From Gadus chalcogrammus (Eukaryota > Chordata > Actinopteri > Gadiformes > Gadidae), in assembly GCF_026213295.1 (NCBI RefSeq), contig NC_079415.1:23249610-23313609 (forward strand): 64,000 nt of DNA, given 5' to 3'. This document shows, one piece after another, positions 49,001 through 62,300 of the stretch; within the stretch, counting starts at the first letter, position 1, and each line of letters begins with the position of its first letter. The position numbers were made by a program, and so were the translations under genes. Below the pieces are notes generated by a model. The model saw only the letters and a list, made by a program, of their open reading frames with translations. It did no database searches and had not been told where the DNA came from.

Positions 49001-52000
49001 ACGTTGTTGGTCGAAAAGTGATTCTAGCGCTCTGAAAAGCATTTGGAACGCATAAAAATAAGAAATGTTGATTTTTCTGTTCATTTCAGAAAACAAGTCG
49101 AAAACACATTGTTGGTCAAAAAGTGATTCTAAGCGCTCTGAAAAGAATTTTGCCGGCATAAAAATAAAAAATGTTGGTATCTCTGTCAATTTCAATGCAA
49201 ACGTGTTATTAAGCTTACCAAAGGGTTATAGGGCCATACTCCACTATTTGGAAGTGGAATACATTAGTTTTGAGCAAAATCAACAATATAAGGTCAAAGA
49301 CACATTGTTGGTCAAAAAGTGATTCTAGCGCTCTGAAAAACATTTGGCACGCATAAAAACAAGAAATGTTGATATTCTGTTCGTTTCAGAAAAACAAGTC
49401 AAAAACACATTGTTGGTCAAAAAGTGATTCTAGCGCTCTGAAAAGAATAGTGCAGGTATAAAACAAGAAATGTTGGTATCTCTGTCAATTTCAATGCAAA
49501 CGTGTTACAAAGCTTACCAAAGGGTTATTGGGCCATACTCCACTATTTGGAAGTGGAATACAGTAGTTTTGAGCAAAATCAACAATATAAGGTCAAAGAC
49601 ACATTGTTGGTCAAAAAGTGATTCTAGCGCTCTGAAAAGCATTTGGCACGCATAAAAACAAGAAATGTTGATATCTCTGTTCGTTTCAGAAAAACAAGTC
49701 AAAACACATTGTTGGTCAAAAAGTGATTCTAGCGCTCTGAAAAGCATTTTGCATGCGTAAAAACCAAAAATGTTGATATCTGTCATTTTCAATGCAAACG
49801 TGTGACTAAGCTTACCAAAGGGTTATAGGGCCATACTCCACTATTTGGTAGTGGAATACATTAGTTTTGAGCAAAATCAACAATATAAGGTTAAAACACA
49901 TTGTTGGTCCAAAAGTGATTCTAGCGCTCTGAAAAGCATTTGGCACGAATAAAAACAAGAAATGTTGATATCTCTGTTCGTTTCAGAAAAACAAGTCAAA
50001 ACACATTGTTGGTCAAAAAGTGATTCTAGCGCTCTGAAAAGAATAGTGCAGGTATAAAAACAAGAAATGTTGGTATCTCTGTCAATTTCAATGCAAACGT
50101 GTTATTAAGCTTACCAAAGGGTTATAGGGCCATACTCCACTATTTGGAAGTGGAATACATTAGTTTTGAGCAAAATCAACAATATAAGGTCAAAGACACA
50201 TTGTTGGTCAAAAAGTGATTCTAGCGCTCTGAAAAACATTTGGCACGCATAAAAACAAGAAATGTTGATATTTCTGTTCGTTTCAGAAAAACAAGTCAAA
50301 AACACATTGTTGGTCAAAAAGTGATTCTAAGCGCTCTGAAAAGAATTTTGCCGGCATAAAAATAAAAATGTTGGTATCTCTGTCAATTTCAATGCAAACG
50401 TGTTACTAAGCTTACCAAAGGGTAATAGGGCCATACTCCACCATTTGGAAGGGGAATACATTAGTTTTGAGCAAAATCAACAATATAAGGTCAAAGACAC
50501 ATGGTTGGTCAAAAAGTGATTCTAGCGCTCTGAAAAGCATTTGGCACGCATAAAAACAAGAAATTTTGATTTTTCTGTTCATTTCAGAAAACAAGTCGAA
50601 AACACATTGTTGGTCAAAAGTGATTCTAGCGCTCTGAAAAGCATTTTGCATGCGTAAAAACCAAAAATGTTGATATCTGTCATTTTCAATGCAACGTGTG
50701 ACTAAGCTTACCAAAGGGTTATAGGGCCATACTCCACTATTTGGTAGTGGAATACATTAGTTTTGAGCAAAATCAACAATATAAGGTTTAAAAACACATT
50801 GTTGGTCAAAAAGTGATTCTAGCGCTCTGAAAAGCATTTGGCACGAATAAAAACAAGAAATGTTGAAATCTCTGTTCGTTTCAGAAAAACAAGTCAAAAA
50901 CACATTGTTGGTCAAAAAGTGATTCTAGCGCTCCTAAAAGAATAGTGCAGGTATAAAAACAAGAAATGTTGGTATCTCTGTCAATTTCAATGCAAACGTG
51001 TTACAAAGCTTACCAAAGGGTTATTGGGCCATACTCCACTATTTGGAAGTGGAATATATTAGTTTTGAGCAAAATCAACAATGTAAGGTCAAAAACACGT
51101 TGTTGGTCGAAAAGTGATTCTAGCGCTCTGAAAAGCATTTGGAAAGCATTAAAAAAAAGAAATGTTGATTTTTCTGTTCATTTCAGAAAACAAGTCCAAA
51201 ACACATTGTTGGTCAAAAAGTGATTCTAGCGCTCTGAAAAGCATTTTGCAAGCGGTAAAAACCAAAAATGTTGATATCTGTCAATTTCAATGCAAACGTG
51301 TTATTAAGCTTACCAAAGGGTTATAGGGCCATACTCCACTATTTGAAGTGGAATACATTAGTTTTGAGCAAAATCAACAATATAAGGTCAAAGACACATT
51401 GTTGGTCAAAAAGTGATTCTAGCGCTCTGAAAAACATTTGGCACGCATAAAAACAAGAAATGTTGATATCTCTGTTCGTTTCAGAAAAACAAGTCAAAAA
51501 CACATTGTTGGTCAAAAAGTGATTTCTAGCGCTCTGAAAAGCATTTTGCCGGCATAAAAACAATAAATGTTGGTATCTCTGTCAATTTCAATGCAAACAT
51601 GTTACTAAGCTTACCAAAGGGTAATAGGGCATACTCCACCATTTGGAAGGGGAATACAGTAGTTTGAGCAAAATCAACAATATAAGGTCAAAGACACATT
51701 GTTGGTCAAAAAGTGATTCTAGCGCTCTGAAAAGCATTTGGCACGCATAAAAACAAGAAATGTTGATATCTCTGTTCGTTTCAGAAAAACAAGTCAAAAA
51801 CACATTGTTGGTCAAAAAGTGATTCTAGCGCTCTGGAAAAGCATTTTGCCGGCATAAAAACAATAAATGTTGGTATCTCTGTCAATTTCAATGCAAACAT
51901 GTTACTAAGCTTACCAAAGGGTAATAGGGCCATACTCCACCATTTGGAAGGGGAATACATTAGTTTTGAGCAAAATCAGCAATATAAGGTCAAAGACACA

Positions 52001-52078
52001 TTGTTGGTCAAAAGGTGATTCTAGCGCTCTGAAAAGCATTTGGCACGCATAAAAACAAGAAATGTTGATTTTTCTGTT

Positions 52079-52178
52079 NNNNNNNNNNNNNNNNNNNNNN
52101 NNNNNNNNNNNNNNNNNNNNNNNNNNNNNNNNNNNNNNNNNNNNNNNNNNNNNNNNNNNNNNNNNNNNNNNNNNNNNN
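52079..52178. other. Assembly gap (100 N) in block D
   Basis: Exactly 100 N between satellite of the same type on both sides. The size is probably a placeholder and array length cannot be trusted here. Confidence 0.95.
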
Positions 52179-52846
52179 TGGAATATATATTAGTTTTGAG
52201 CAAAATCAACAATGTAAGGTCAAAAACACGTTGTTGGTCGAAAAATGATTCTAGCGCTCTGAAAAGCATTTGGAACGCATAAAAACAAGAAATGTTGATT
52301 TTTCTGTTCATTTCAGAAAACAAGTCCAAAACACATTGTTGGTCCAAAAGTGATTCTAGCGCTCTGAAAAGCATTTGGCACGCATAAAAACAAGAAATGT
52401 TGATTTTTCTGTTCATTTCAGAAAGCAAGTCGAATACACATTGTTGGTCAAAAAGTGATTCTAAGCGCTCTGAAAAGAATTTTGCCGGCATAAAAATAAT
52501 AAATGTTGGTATCTCTGTCAATTTCAATGCAAACGTGTTACAAAGCTTACCAAAGGGTTATTGGGCCATACTCCACTATTTGGAAGTGGAATACATTAGT
52601 TTTGAGCAAAATCAACAATGTAAGGTCAAAAACACGTTGTTGGTCGAAAAGTGATTCTAGCGCTCTGAAAAGCATTTGGAACGCATAAAAACAAGGAATG
52701 TTGATTTTTCTGTTCATTTCAGAAAACAAGTCCAAAACACATTGTTGGTCAAAAAGTGATTCTAGCGCTCTGAAAAGAATTTTGCCGGCATAAAAATAAT
52801 AAATGTTGGTATCTCTGTAAATTTCAATGCAAACGTGTTACTAAGC

Positions 52847-55800
52847 TTACCAAGGGGTAATAGGGCCATACTCCACCATTTGGAAGGGGAATACATTAGT
52901 TTTGAGCAAAATCAACAATATAAGGTCAAAGACACATTGTTGGTCAAAAAGTGATTCTAGCGCTCTGAAAAGCATTTGGCACGCATAAAAACAAGAAATG
53001 TTGATTTTTCTGTTCATTTCAGAAAACATGTCGAAAACACATTGTTGGTCAAAAAGTGATTCTAGCGCTCTGAAAAGAATTGTGCAGGTATAAAAACAAG
53101 AAATGTTGGTATCTCTGTCAATTTCAATGCAAACGTGTTACAAAGCTTACCAAAGGGTTATTGGGCCATACTCCACTATTTGGAAGTGGAATATATTAGT
53201 TTTGAGCAAAATCAACAATGTAAGGTCAAAAACACGTTGTTGGTCGAAAAGTGATTCTAGCGCTCTGAAAAGCATTTGGCACGCATAAAAACAAGAAATG
53301 TTGATTTTTCTGTTCATTTCAGAAAGCAAGTCGAAAACACATTGTTGGTCAAAAAGTGATTCTAAGCGCTCTGAAAAGAATTTTGCCGGCATAAAAATAA
53401 TAAATGTTGGTATCTCTGTCAATTTCAATGCAAACGTGTTACAAGCTTACCAAAGGGTTATTGGGCCATACTCCACTATTTGGAAGTGGAATACATTAGT
53501 TTTGAGCAAAATCAACAATATAAGGTACAGGACACATTGTTGGTCAAAAAGTGATTCTAGCGCTCTGAAAAGCATTTGGCACGCATAAAAACAAGAAATG
53601 TTGATTTTTCTGTTCATTTCAGAAAGCAAGTCGAAAACACATTGTTGGTCAAAAAGTGATTCTAAGCGCTCTGAAAAGAATTTTGCCGGCTTAAAAATAA
53701 TAAATGTTGGTATCTCTGTCAATTTCAATGCAAACGTGTTACTAAGCTTACCAAAGGGTAATAGGGCCATACTCCACCATTGGAAGGGGAATACATTAGT
53801 TTTGAGCAAAATCAACAATATAAGGTCAAAGACACATTGTTGGTCAAAAAGTGATTCTAGCGCTCTGAAAAGCATTTGGCACGCATAAAAACAAGAAATG
53901 TTGATTTTTCTGTTCATTTCAGAAAACAAGTCGAAAACACATTGTTGGTCAAAAAGTGATTCTAGCGCTCTGAAAAGCATTTTGCATGCGTAAAAACCAA
54001 AAATGTTGATACCTGTCATTTTCAATGCAAACATGTTACTAAGCTTACCAAAGGGTAATAGGGCCATACTCCACCATTTGGAAGGGGAATACATTAGTTT
54101 TGAGCAAAATCAACAATATAAGGTCAAAGACACATTGTTGGTCAAAAAGTGATTCTAGCGCTCTGAAAAGCATTTGGCACGCATAAAAACAAGGAATGTT
54201 GATTTTTCTGTTCATTTCAGAAAACATGTCGAAAACACATTGTTGGTCAAAAAGTGATTCTAGCGCTCTGAAAAAAATTGTGCAGGTATAAAAACAAGAA
54301 ATGTTGGTATCTCTGTCAATTTCAATGCAAACGTGTTACAAAGCTTACCAAAGGGTAATAGGGCCATACTCCACCATTTGGAAGGGGAATACATTAGTTT
54401 TGAGCAAAATCAACAATATAAGGTCAAAGACACATTGTTGGTCAAAAAGTGATTCTAGCGCTCTGAAAAGCATTTGGCACGCATAAAAACAAGAAATGTT
54501 GATTTTTCTGTTCATTTCAGAAAGCAAGTCGATAACACATTGTTGGTCAAAAAGTGATTCTAAGCGCTCTGAAAAGAATTTTGCCGGCATAAAAATAATA
54601 AATGTTGGTATCTCTGTCAATTTCAATGCAAACGTGTTACAAAGCTTACCAAAGGGTTATTGGGCCATACTCCACTATTTGGAAGTGGAATACATTAGTT
54701 TTGAGCAAAATCAACAATATAAGGTACAGGACACATTGTTGGTCAAAAAGTGATTCTAGCGCTCTGAAAAGCATTTGGCACGCATAAAAACAAGAAATGT
54801 TGATTTTTCTGTTCATTTCAGAAAGCAAGTCGAAAACACATTGTTGGTCAAAAAGTGATTCTAAGCGCTCTGAAAAGAATTTTGCCGGCTTAAAAATAAT
54901 AAATGTTGGTATCTCTGTCAATTTCAATGCAAACGTGTTACTAAGCTTACCAAAGGGTAATAGGGCCATACTCCACCATTTGGAAGGGGAATACATTAGT
55001 TTTGAGCAAAATCAACAATATAAGGTCAAAGACACATTGTTGGTCAAAAAGTGATTCTAGCGCTCTGAAAAGCATTTGGCACGCATAAAAATAAGAAATG
55101 TTGATTTTTCTGTTCATTTCAGAAAACAAGTCGAAAACACATTGTTGGTCAAAAAGTGATTCTAGCGCTCTGAAAAGCATTTTGCATGCGTAAAAACCAA
55201 AAATGTTGATACCTGTCATTTTCAATGCAAACATGTTACTAAGCTTACCAAAGGGTAATAGGGCCATACTCCACCATTTGGAAGGGGAATACATTAGTTT
55301 TGAGCAAAATAAACAATATAAGGTCAAAGACACATGGTTGGTCAAAAAGTGATTCTAGCGCTCTGAAAAGCATTTGGCACGCATAAAAACAAGAAATGTT
55401 GATTTTTCTGTTCATTTCAGAAAACATGTCGAAAACACATTGTTGGTCAAAAAGTGATTCTAGCGCTCTGAAAAAAATTGTGCAGGTATAAAAACAAGAA
55501 ATGTTGGTATCTCTGTCAATTTCAATGCAAACGTGTTACAAAGCTTACCAAAGGGTAATAGGGCCATACTCCACCATTTGGAAGGGGAATACATTAGTTT
55601 TGAGCAAAATCAACAATATAAGGTCAAAGACACATTGTTGGTCAAAAAGTGATTCTAGCGCTCTGAAAAGCATTTGGCACGCATAAAAACAAGAAATGTT
55701 GATTTTTCTGTTCATTTCAGAAAGCAAGTCGATAACACATTGTTGGTCAAAAAGTGATTCTAAGCGCTCTGAAAAGAATTTTGCCGGCATAAAAATAATA

Positions 55801-56230
55801 AATGTTGGTATCTCTGTCAATTTCAATGCAAACGTGTTACAAAGCTTACCAAAGGGTGATTGGGCCATACTCCACTATTTGGAAGTGGAATATATTAGTT
55901 TTGAGCAAAATCAACAATATAAGGTACAGGACACATTGTTGGTCAAAAAGTGATTCTAGCGCTCTGAAAAGCATTTGGCACGCATAAAAACAAGAAATGT
56001 TGATTTTTCTGTTCATTTCAGAAAGCAAGTCGAAAACACATTGTTGGTCAAAAAGTGATTCTAAGCGCTCTGAAAAGAATTTTGCCGGCTTAAAAATAAT
56101 AAATGTTGGTATCTCTGTCAATTTCAATGCAAACGTGTTACTAAGCTTACCAAAGGGTAATAGGGCCATACTCCACCATTTGGAAGGGGAATACATTAGT
56201 TTTGAGCAAAATCAACAATATAAGGTCAAA
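52847..56230 (+). repeat. Block D 1.2 kb HOR, nearly three copies
   Basis: Landmarks 52847, 53103, 53298 recur at 54045, 54301, 54496 (1198 bp) and again at 55245, 55501, 55696 (1200 bp). Shared private variants include AAGGTACAGGACAC (near 53521, 54721 and 55921) and AAACATGTCGAAAAC; the last two copies also share GTCGATAACAC. Each copy contains four units of about 300 bp. Confidence 0.88.
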
Positions 56231-56320
56231 GACACATTGTTGGTCAAAAAGTTGATTTTTCTGTTCATTTCAGAAAACAAGTCGAAAACTCCACCATTTG
56301 GAAGTGATCAAAAAGTGATT
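56231..56320 (+). repeat. Junction between satellite blocks D and E
   Basis: A rearranged unit: GTCAAAAAGTTGATTTTTCTG fuses two points of the monomer (deleting the GATTCTAGCGCTCTG segment), then AAGTCGAAAACTCCACCATTTGG jumps from the short D unit directly into the E-type segment. After this point all units are E type. Confidence 0.8.
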
Positions 56321-59300
56321 CTAACGCTCTGAAAAGCATTTTGCGCTCATAAACAAGAAATGTTGATATCTCTGTCAATTTCAATGCAAACGTGTTACTA
56401 AGCTCACCACAGGTTTATAGGGCCATTACTCCACCATTTGGAAGTAGTTTTGAGCAAAATCAACAATGTAAGGTCAAAAACACATTGTTGGTCAAAAAGT
56501 GATTCTAGCGCTCTGAAAAGCATTTTGCGCTCATAAAAATAAGACATGTTGATATCTCTGTCAATTTCAATGCAAACGTGTTACTAAGCTCATCACAGGG
56601 TTATAGGGCCATTACTCCACCATTTGGATGTAGTTTTGAGCAAAATCAACAATGTAAGGTCAAAAACACATTGTTGACCAAAAAGTGATTCTAGCGCTCT
56701 GAAAAGCATTTTGCGCTCATAAACAAGAAATGTTGATATCTCTGTCAATTTCAATGCAAACGTGTTACTAAGCTCACCGTAGCGTTATAGGGCCAACTCC
56801 ACCATTTGGAAGTGATCAAAAAGTGATTCTAACGCTCTGAAAAGCATTTTGCGCTCATAAACAAGAAATGTTGATATCTCTGTCAATTTCAATGCAAACG
56901 TGTTACTAAGCTCACCGTAGCGTTATAGGGCCAACTCCACCATTTGGAAGTGATCAAAAAGTGATTCTAACGCTCTGAAAAGCATTTTGCGCTCATAAAC
57001 AAGAAATGTTGATATCTCGGTCAATTTCAATGCAAACGTGTTACTAAGCTCACCACAGGGTTATAGGGCCATTACTCCACCATTTGGAAGTAGTTTTGAG
57101 CAAAATCAACAATGTAAGGTCAAAAACACATTGTTGGTCAAAAAGTGATTCTAGCGCTCTGAAAAGCATTTTGCGCTCATAAAAATAAGACATGTTGATA
57201 TCTCTGTCAATTTCAATGCAAACGTGTTACTAAGCTCATCACAGGGTTATAGGGCCATTACTCCACCATTTGGATGTAGTTTTGAGCAAAATCAACAATG
57301 TAAGGTCAAAAACACATTGTTGACCAAAAAGTGATTCTAGCGCTCTGAAAAGCATTTTGCGCTCATAAACAAGAAATGTTGATATCTCTGTCAATTTCAA
57401 TGCAAACGTGTTACTAAGCTCACCGTAGCGTTATAGGGCCAACTCCACCATTTGGAAGTGATCAAAAAGTGATTCTAACGCTCTGAAAAGCATTTTGCGC
57501 TCATAAACAAGAAATGTTGATATCTCTGTCAATTTCAATGCAAACGTGTTACTAAGCTCACCGTAGCGTTATAGGGCCAACTCCACCATTTGGAAGTGAT
57601 CAAAAGGTGATTCTAACGCTCTGAAAAGCATTTGCGCTCATAAACAAGAAATGTTGATATCTCGGTCAATTTCAATGCAAACGTGTTACTAAGCTCACCA
57701 CAGGGTTATAGGGCCATTACTCCACCATTTGGAAGTAGTTTTGAGCAAAATCAACAATGTAAGGTCAAAAACACATTGTTGGCCAAAAAGTGATTCTAGC
57801 GCTCTGAAAAGCATTTTGCGCTCATAAAAATAAGACATGTTGATATCTCTGTCAATTTCAATGCAAACGTGTTACTAAGCTCACCACAGGGTTATAGGGC
57901 CATTACTCCACCATTTGGAAGTAGTTTTGAGCAAAATCAACAATGTAAGGTCAAAAACACATTGTTGGCCAAAAAGTAATTCTAGCGCTCTGAAAAGCAC
58001 TTTGCGCTCATAAAAATAAGACATGTTGATATCTCTGTCAATTTCAATGCAAACGTGTTACTAAGCTGACCAAAGGGTTGAAGGGCCAAACTCCACCATT
58101 TGGAAGTGATCAAAAAGTGATTCTAACGCTCTGAAAAGCATTTTGCACTCATAACAAGAAATGTAGATATCTCTGTCAATTTCAATGCAAACGTGTTACT
58201 AAGCTCACCACAGGGTTATAGGGACATTACTCCACCATTTGGAAGTAGTTTTGAGCAAAATCAACAATGTAAGGTCAAAAACACATTGTTGGCCAAAAAG
58301 TGATTCTAGCGCTCTGAAAAGCATTTTGCGCTCATAAAAATAAGACATGTTGATATCTCTGTCAATTTCAATGCAAACGTGTTACTAAGCTGACCGTAGC
58401 GTTATAGGGCCAACTCCACCATTTGGAAGTGATCAAAAAGTGATTCTAACGCTCTGAAAAGCATTTTGCGCTCATAAACAAGAAATGTTGATATCTCTGT
58501 CAATTTCAATGCAAACGTGTTACTAAGCTCACCACAGGGTTATAGGGCCATTACTCCACCATTTGGAAGTAATTTTGAGCAAAATCAACAATGTAAGGTC
58601 AAAAACACATTGTTGGCCAAAAAGTGATTCTAGCGCTCTGAAAAGCATTTTGCGCTCATAAAAATAAGACATGTTGATATCTCTGTCAATTTCAATGCAA
58701 ATGTGTTACTAAGCTCATCACAGGGTTATAGGGCCATTACTCCACCATTTGGATGTAGTTTTGAGCAAAATCAACAATGTAAGGTCAAAAACACATTGTT
58801 GACCAAAAAGTGATTCTAGCGCTCTGAAAAGCATTTTGCGCTCATAAACAAGAAATATTGATATCTCTGTCAATTTCAATGCAAACGTGTTACTAAGCTC
58901 ACCGTAGCGTTATAGGGCCAACTCCACCATTTGGAAGTGATCAAAAAGTGATTCTAACGCTCTGAAAAGCATTTTGCGCTCATAAACAAGAAATGTTGAT
59001 ATCTCGGTCAATTTCAATGCAAACGTGTTACTAAGCTCACCACAGGGTTATAGGGCCATTACTCCACCATTTGGAAGTAGTTTTGAGCAAAATCAACAAT
59101 GTAAGGTCAAAAACACATTGTTGGTCAAAAGTGATTCTAGCGCTCTGAAAAGCATTTTGCGCTCATAAAAATAAGACATGTTGATATCTCTGTCAATTTC
59201 AATGCAAACGTGTTACTAAGCTCACCACAGGGTTATAGGGCCATTACTCCACCATTTGGATGTAGTTTTGAGCAAAATCAACAATGTAAGGTCAAAAACA

Positions 59301-62300
59301 CATTGTTGACCAAAAAGTGATTCTAGCGCTCTGAAAAGCATTTTGCGCTCATAAAAATAAGACATGTTGATATCTCTGTCAATTTCAATGCAAACGTGTT
59401 ACTAAGCTTACCAAAGGGTTGAAGGGCCAAACTCCACCATTTGGAAGTGATCAAAAAGTGATTCTAACGCTCTGAAAAGCATTTTGCGCTCGTAAACAAG
59501 AAATGTTGATATCTCTGTCAATTTCAATGCAAACGTGTTACTAAGCTCACCACAGGTTTATAGGGCCATTACTCCACCATTTGGAAGTAGTTTTGAGTAA
59601 AATCAACAATGTAAGGTCAAAAACACATTGTTGACCAAAAAGTGATTCTAGCGCTCTGAAAAGCATTTTGCGCTCATAAAAATAAGACATGTTGATATCT
59701 CTGTCAATTTCAATGCAAACGTGTTACTAAGCTCACCGTAGCGTTATAGGGCCAACTCCACCATTTGGAAGTGATCAAAAAGTGATTCTAACGCTCTGAA
59801 AAGCATTTTGCGCTCATAAACAAGAAATGTTGATATCTCTGTCAATTTCAATGCAAACGTGTTACTAAGCTCACCACAGGGTTATAGGGCCATTACTCCA
59901 CCATTTGGAAGTAGTTTTGAGCAAAATCAACAATGTAAGGTCAAAACACATTGTTGGCCAAAAAGTGATTCTAGCGCTCTGAAAAGCATTTTGCGCTCAT
60001 AAAAATAAGACATGTTGATATCTCTGTCAATTTCAATGCAAACGTGTTACTAAGCTGACCAAAGGGTTGAAGGGCCAAACTCCACCAATTGGAAGTGATC
60101 AAAAAGTGATTCTAACGCTCTGAAAAGCATTTTGCGCTCATAAACAAGAAATGTTGATATCTCTGTCAATTTCAATGCAAACGTGTTACTAAGCTCACCA
60201 CAGGGTTATAGGGCCCATTACTCCACCATTTGGAAGTAGTTTTGAGCAAAATCAACAATGTAAGGTCAAAAACACATTGTTGGCCAAAAAGTGATTCTAG
60301 CGCTCTGAAAAGCATTTTGCGCTCATAAAAATAAGACATGTTGATATCTCTGTCAATTTCAATGCAAACGTGTTACTAAGCTGACCAAAGGGTGGAAGGG
60401 CCAAACTCCACCATTTGGAAGTGATCAAAAAGTGATTCTAACGCTCTGAAAAGCATTTTGCGCTCATAAACAAGAAATGTTGATATCTCTGTCAATTTCA
60501 ATGCAAACGTGTTACTAAGCTCACCACAGGGTTATAGGGCCATTACTCCACCATTTGGAAGTAGTTTTGAGCAAAATCAACAATGTAAGGTCAAAAACAC
60601 ATTGTTGGCCAAAAAGTGATTCTAGCGCTCTGAAAAGCATTTTGCGCTCATAAAAATAAGACATGTTGATATCTCTGTCAATTTCAATGCAAACGTGTTA
60701 CTAAGCTCACCACAGGGTTATAGGGCCATTACTCCACCATTTGGATGTAGTTTTGAGCAAAATCAACAATGTAAGGTCAAAAACACATTGTTGACCAAAA
60801 AGTGATTCTAGCGCTCTGAAAAGCATTTTGCGCTCATAAAAATAAGACATGTTGATATCTCTGTCAATTTCAATGCAAACGTGTTACTAAGCTTACCAAA
60901 GGGTTGAAGGGCCAAACTCCACCATTTGGAAGTGATCAAAAAGTGATTCTAACGCTCTGAAAAGCATTTTGCGCTCGTAAACAAGAAATGTTGATATCTC
61001 TGTCAATTTCAATGCAAACGTGTTACTAAGCTGACCGTAGCGTTATAGGGCCAACTCCACCATTTGGAAGTGATCAAAAAGTGATTCTAACGCTCTGAAA
61101 AGCATTTTGCGCTCATAAACAAGAAATGTTGATATCTCTGTCAATTTCAATGCAAACGTGTTACTAAGCTCACCACAGGGTTATAGGGCCATTACTCCAC
61201 CATTTGGAAGTAGTTTTGAGCAAAATCAACAATGTAAGGTCAAAAACACATTATTGGCCAAAAAGTGATTCTAGCGCTCTGAAAAGCATTTTGCGCTCAT
61301 AAAAACAAGAAATGTTGATATCTCTGTCAATTTCAATGCAAACGTGTTACTAAGCTCACCGTAGCGTTATAGGGCCAACTCCACCATTTGGAAGTGATCA
61401 AAAAGTGATTCTAACGCTCTGAAAAGCATTTTGCGCTCATAAACAAGAAATGTTGATATCTCTGTCAATTTCAATGCAAACGTGTTACTAAGCTCACCAC
61501 AGGGTTATAGGGCCATTACTCCACCATTTGGAAGTAGTTTTGAGCAAAATCAACAATGTAAGGTCAAAAACACATTGTTGGCCAAAAAGTGATTCTAGCG
61601 CTCTGAAAAGCATTTTGCGCTCATAAAAATAAGACATGTTGATATCTCTGTCAATTTCAATGCAAACGTGTTACTAAGCTGACCAAAGGGTTGAAGGGCC
61701 AAACTCCACCATTTGGAAGTGATCAAAAGTGATTCTAACGCTCTGAAAAGCATTTTGCGCTCATAAACAAGAAATGTTGATATCTCTGTCAATTTCAATG
61801 CAAACGTGTTACTAAGCTCACCACAGGGTTATAGGGCCATTACTCCACCATTTGGAAGTAGTTTTGAGCAAAATCAACAATGTAAGGTCAAAAACACATT
61901 GTTGGCCAAAAAGTGATTCTAGCGCTCTGAAAAGCATTTTGCGCTCATAAAAATAAGACATGTTGATATCTCTGTCAATTTCAATGCAAACGTGTTACTA
62001 AGCTGACCGTAGCGTTATAGGGCCAACTCCACCATTTGGAAGTGATCAAAAAGTGATTCTAACGCTCTGAAAAGCATTTTGCGCTCATAAACAAGAAATG
62101 TTGATATCTCTGTCAATTTCAATGCAAACGTGTTACTAAGCTCACCACAGGTTTATGGGGCCATTACTCCACCATTTGGAAGTAGTTTTGAGCAAAATCA
62201 ACAATGTAAGGTCAAAAACACATTGTTGGTCAAAAAGTGATTCTAGCGCTCTGAAAAGCATTTTGCGCTCATAAAAATAAGACATGTTGATATCTCTGTC

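Larger units (their letters stand above)
40029..56230 (+). repeat. Satellite block D: continuation of the B-type array to the right of the transposon
   Basis: Same monomer family and orientation as block B, with the block D variants GTGCAGGTATAAAAAC, GGTTATTGGGCC, GGAATATATTAG and GTTGGTCGAAAAG, which already appear at the right end of block B. Units of about 298-302 bp dominate. Longer-range copies exist: 40438-41265 recurs 3902 bp later (44340-45167), 41678-42530 recurs about 7190 bp later (48870-49720), and a 1.2 kb HOR lies at the end. Single-base indels are more frequent at 46300-51700 (for example AAAACACGTTG, ATAAAACAAG), which could be real or sequencing error. No genes seen. Confidence 0.93.

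Noticed and set aside
12256..56332. Plus-strand frames of 60-111 codons in blocks B and D (Ser/Lys-rich)
   Set aside because: They overlap the minus-strand frames over the same satellite units and appear or vanish with single-base variants. Nothing suggests selection on protein.
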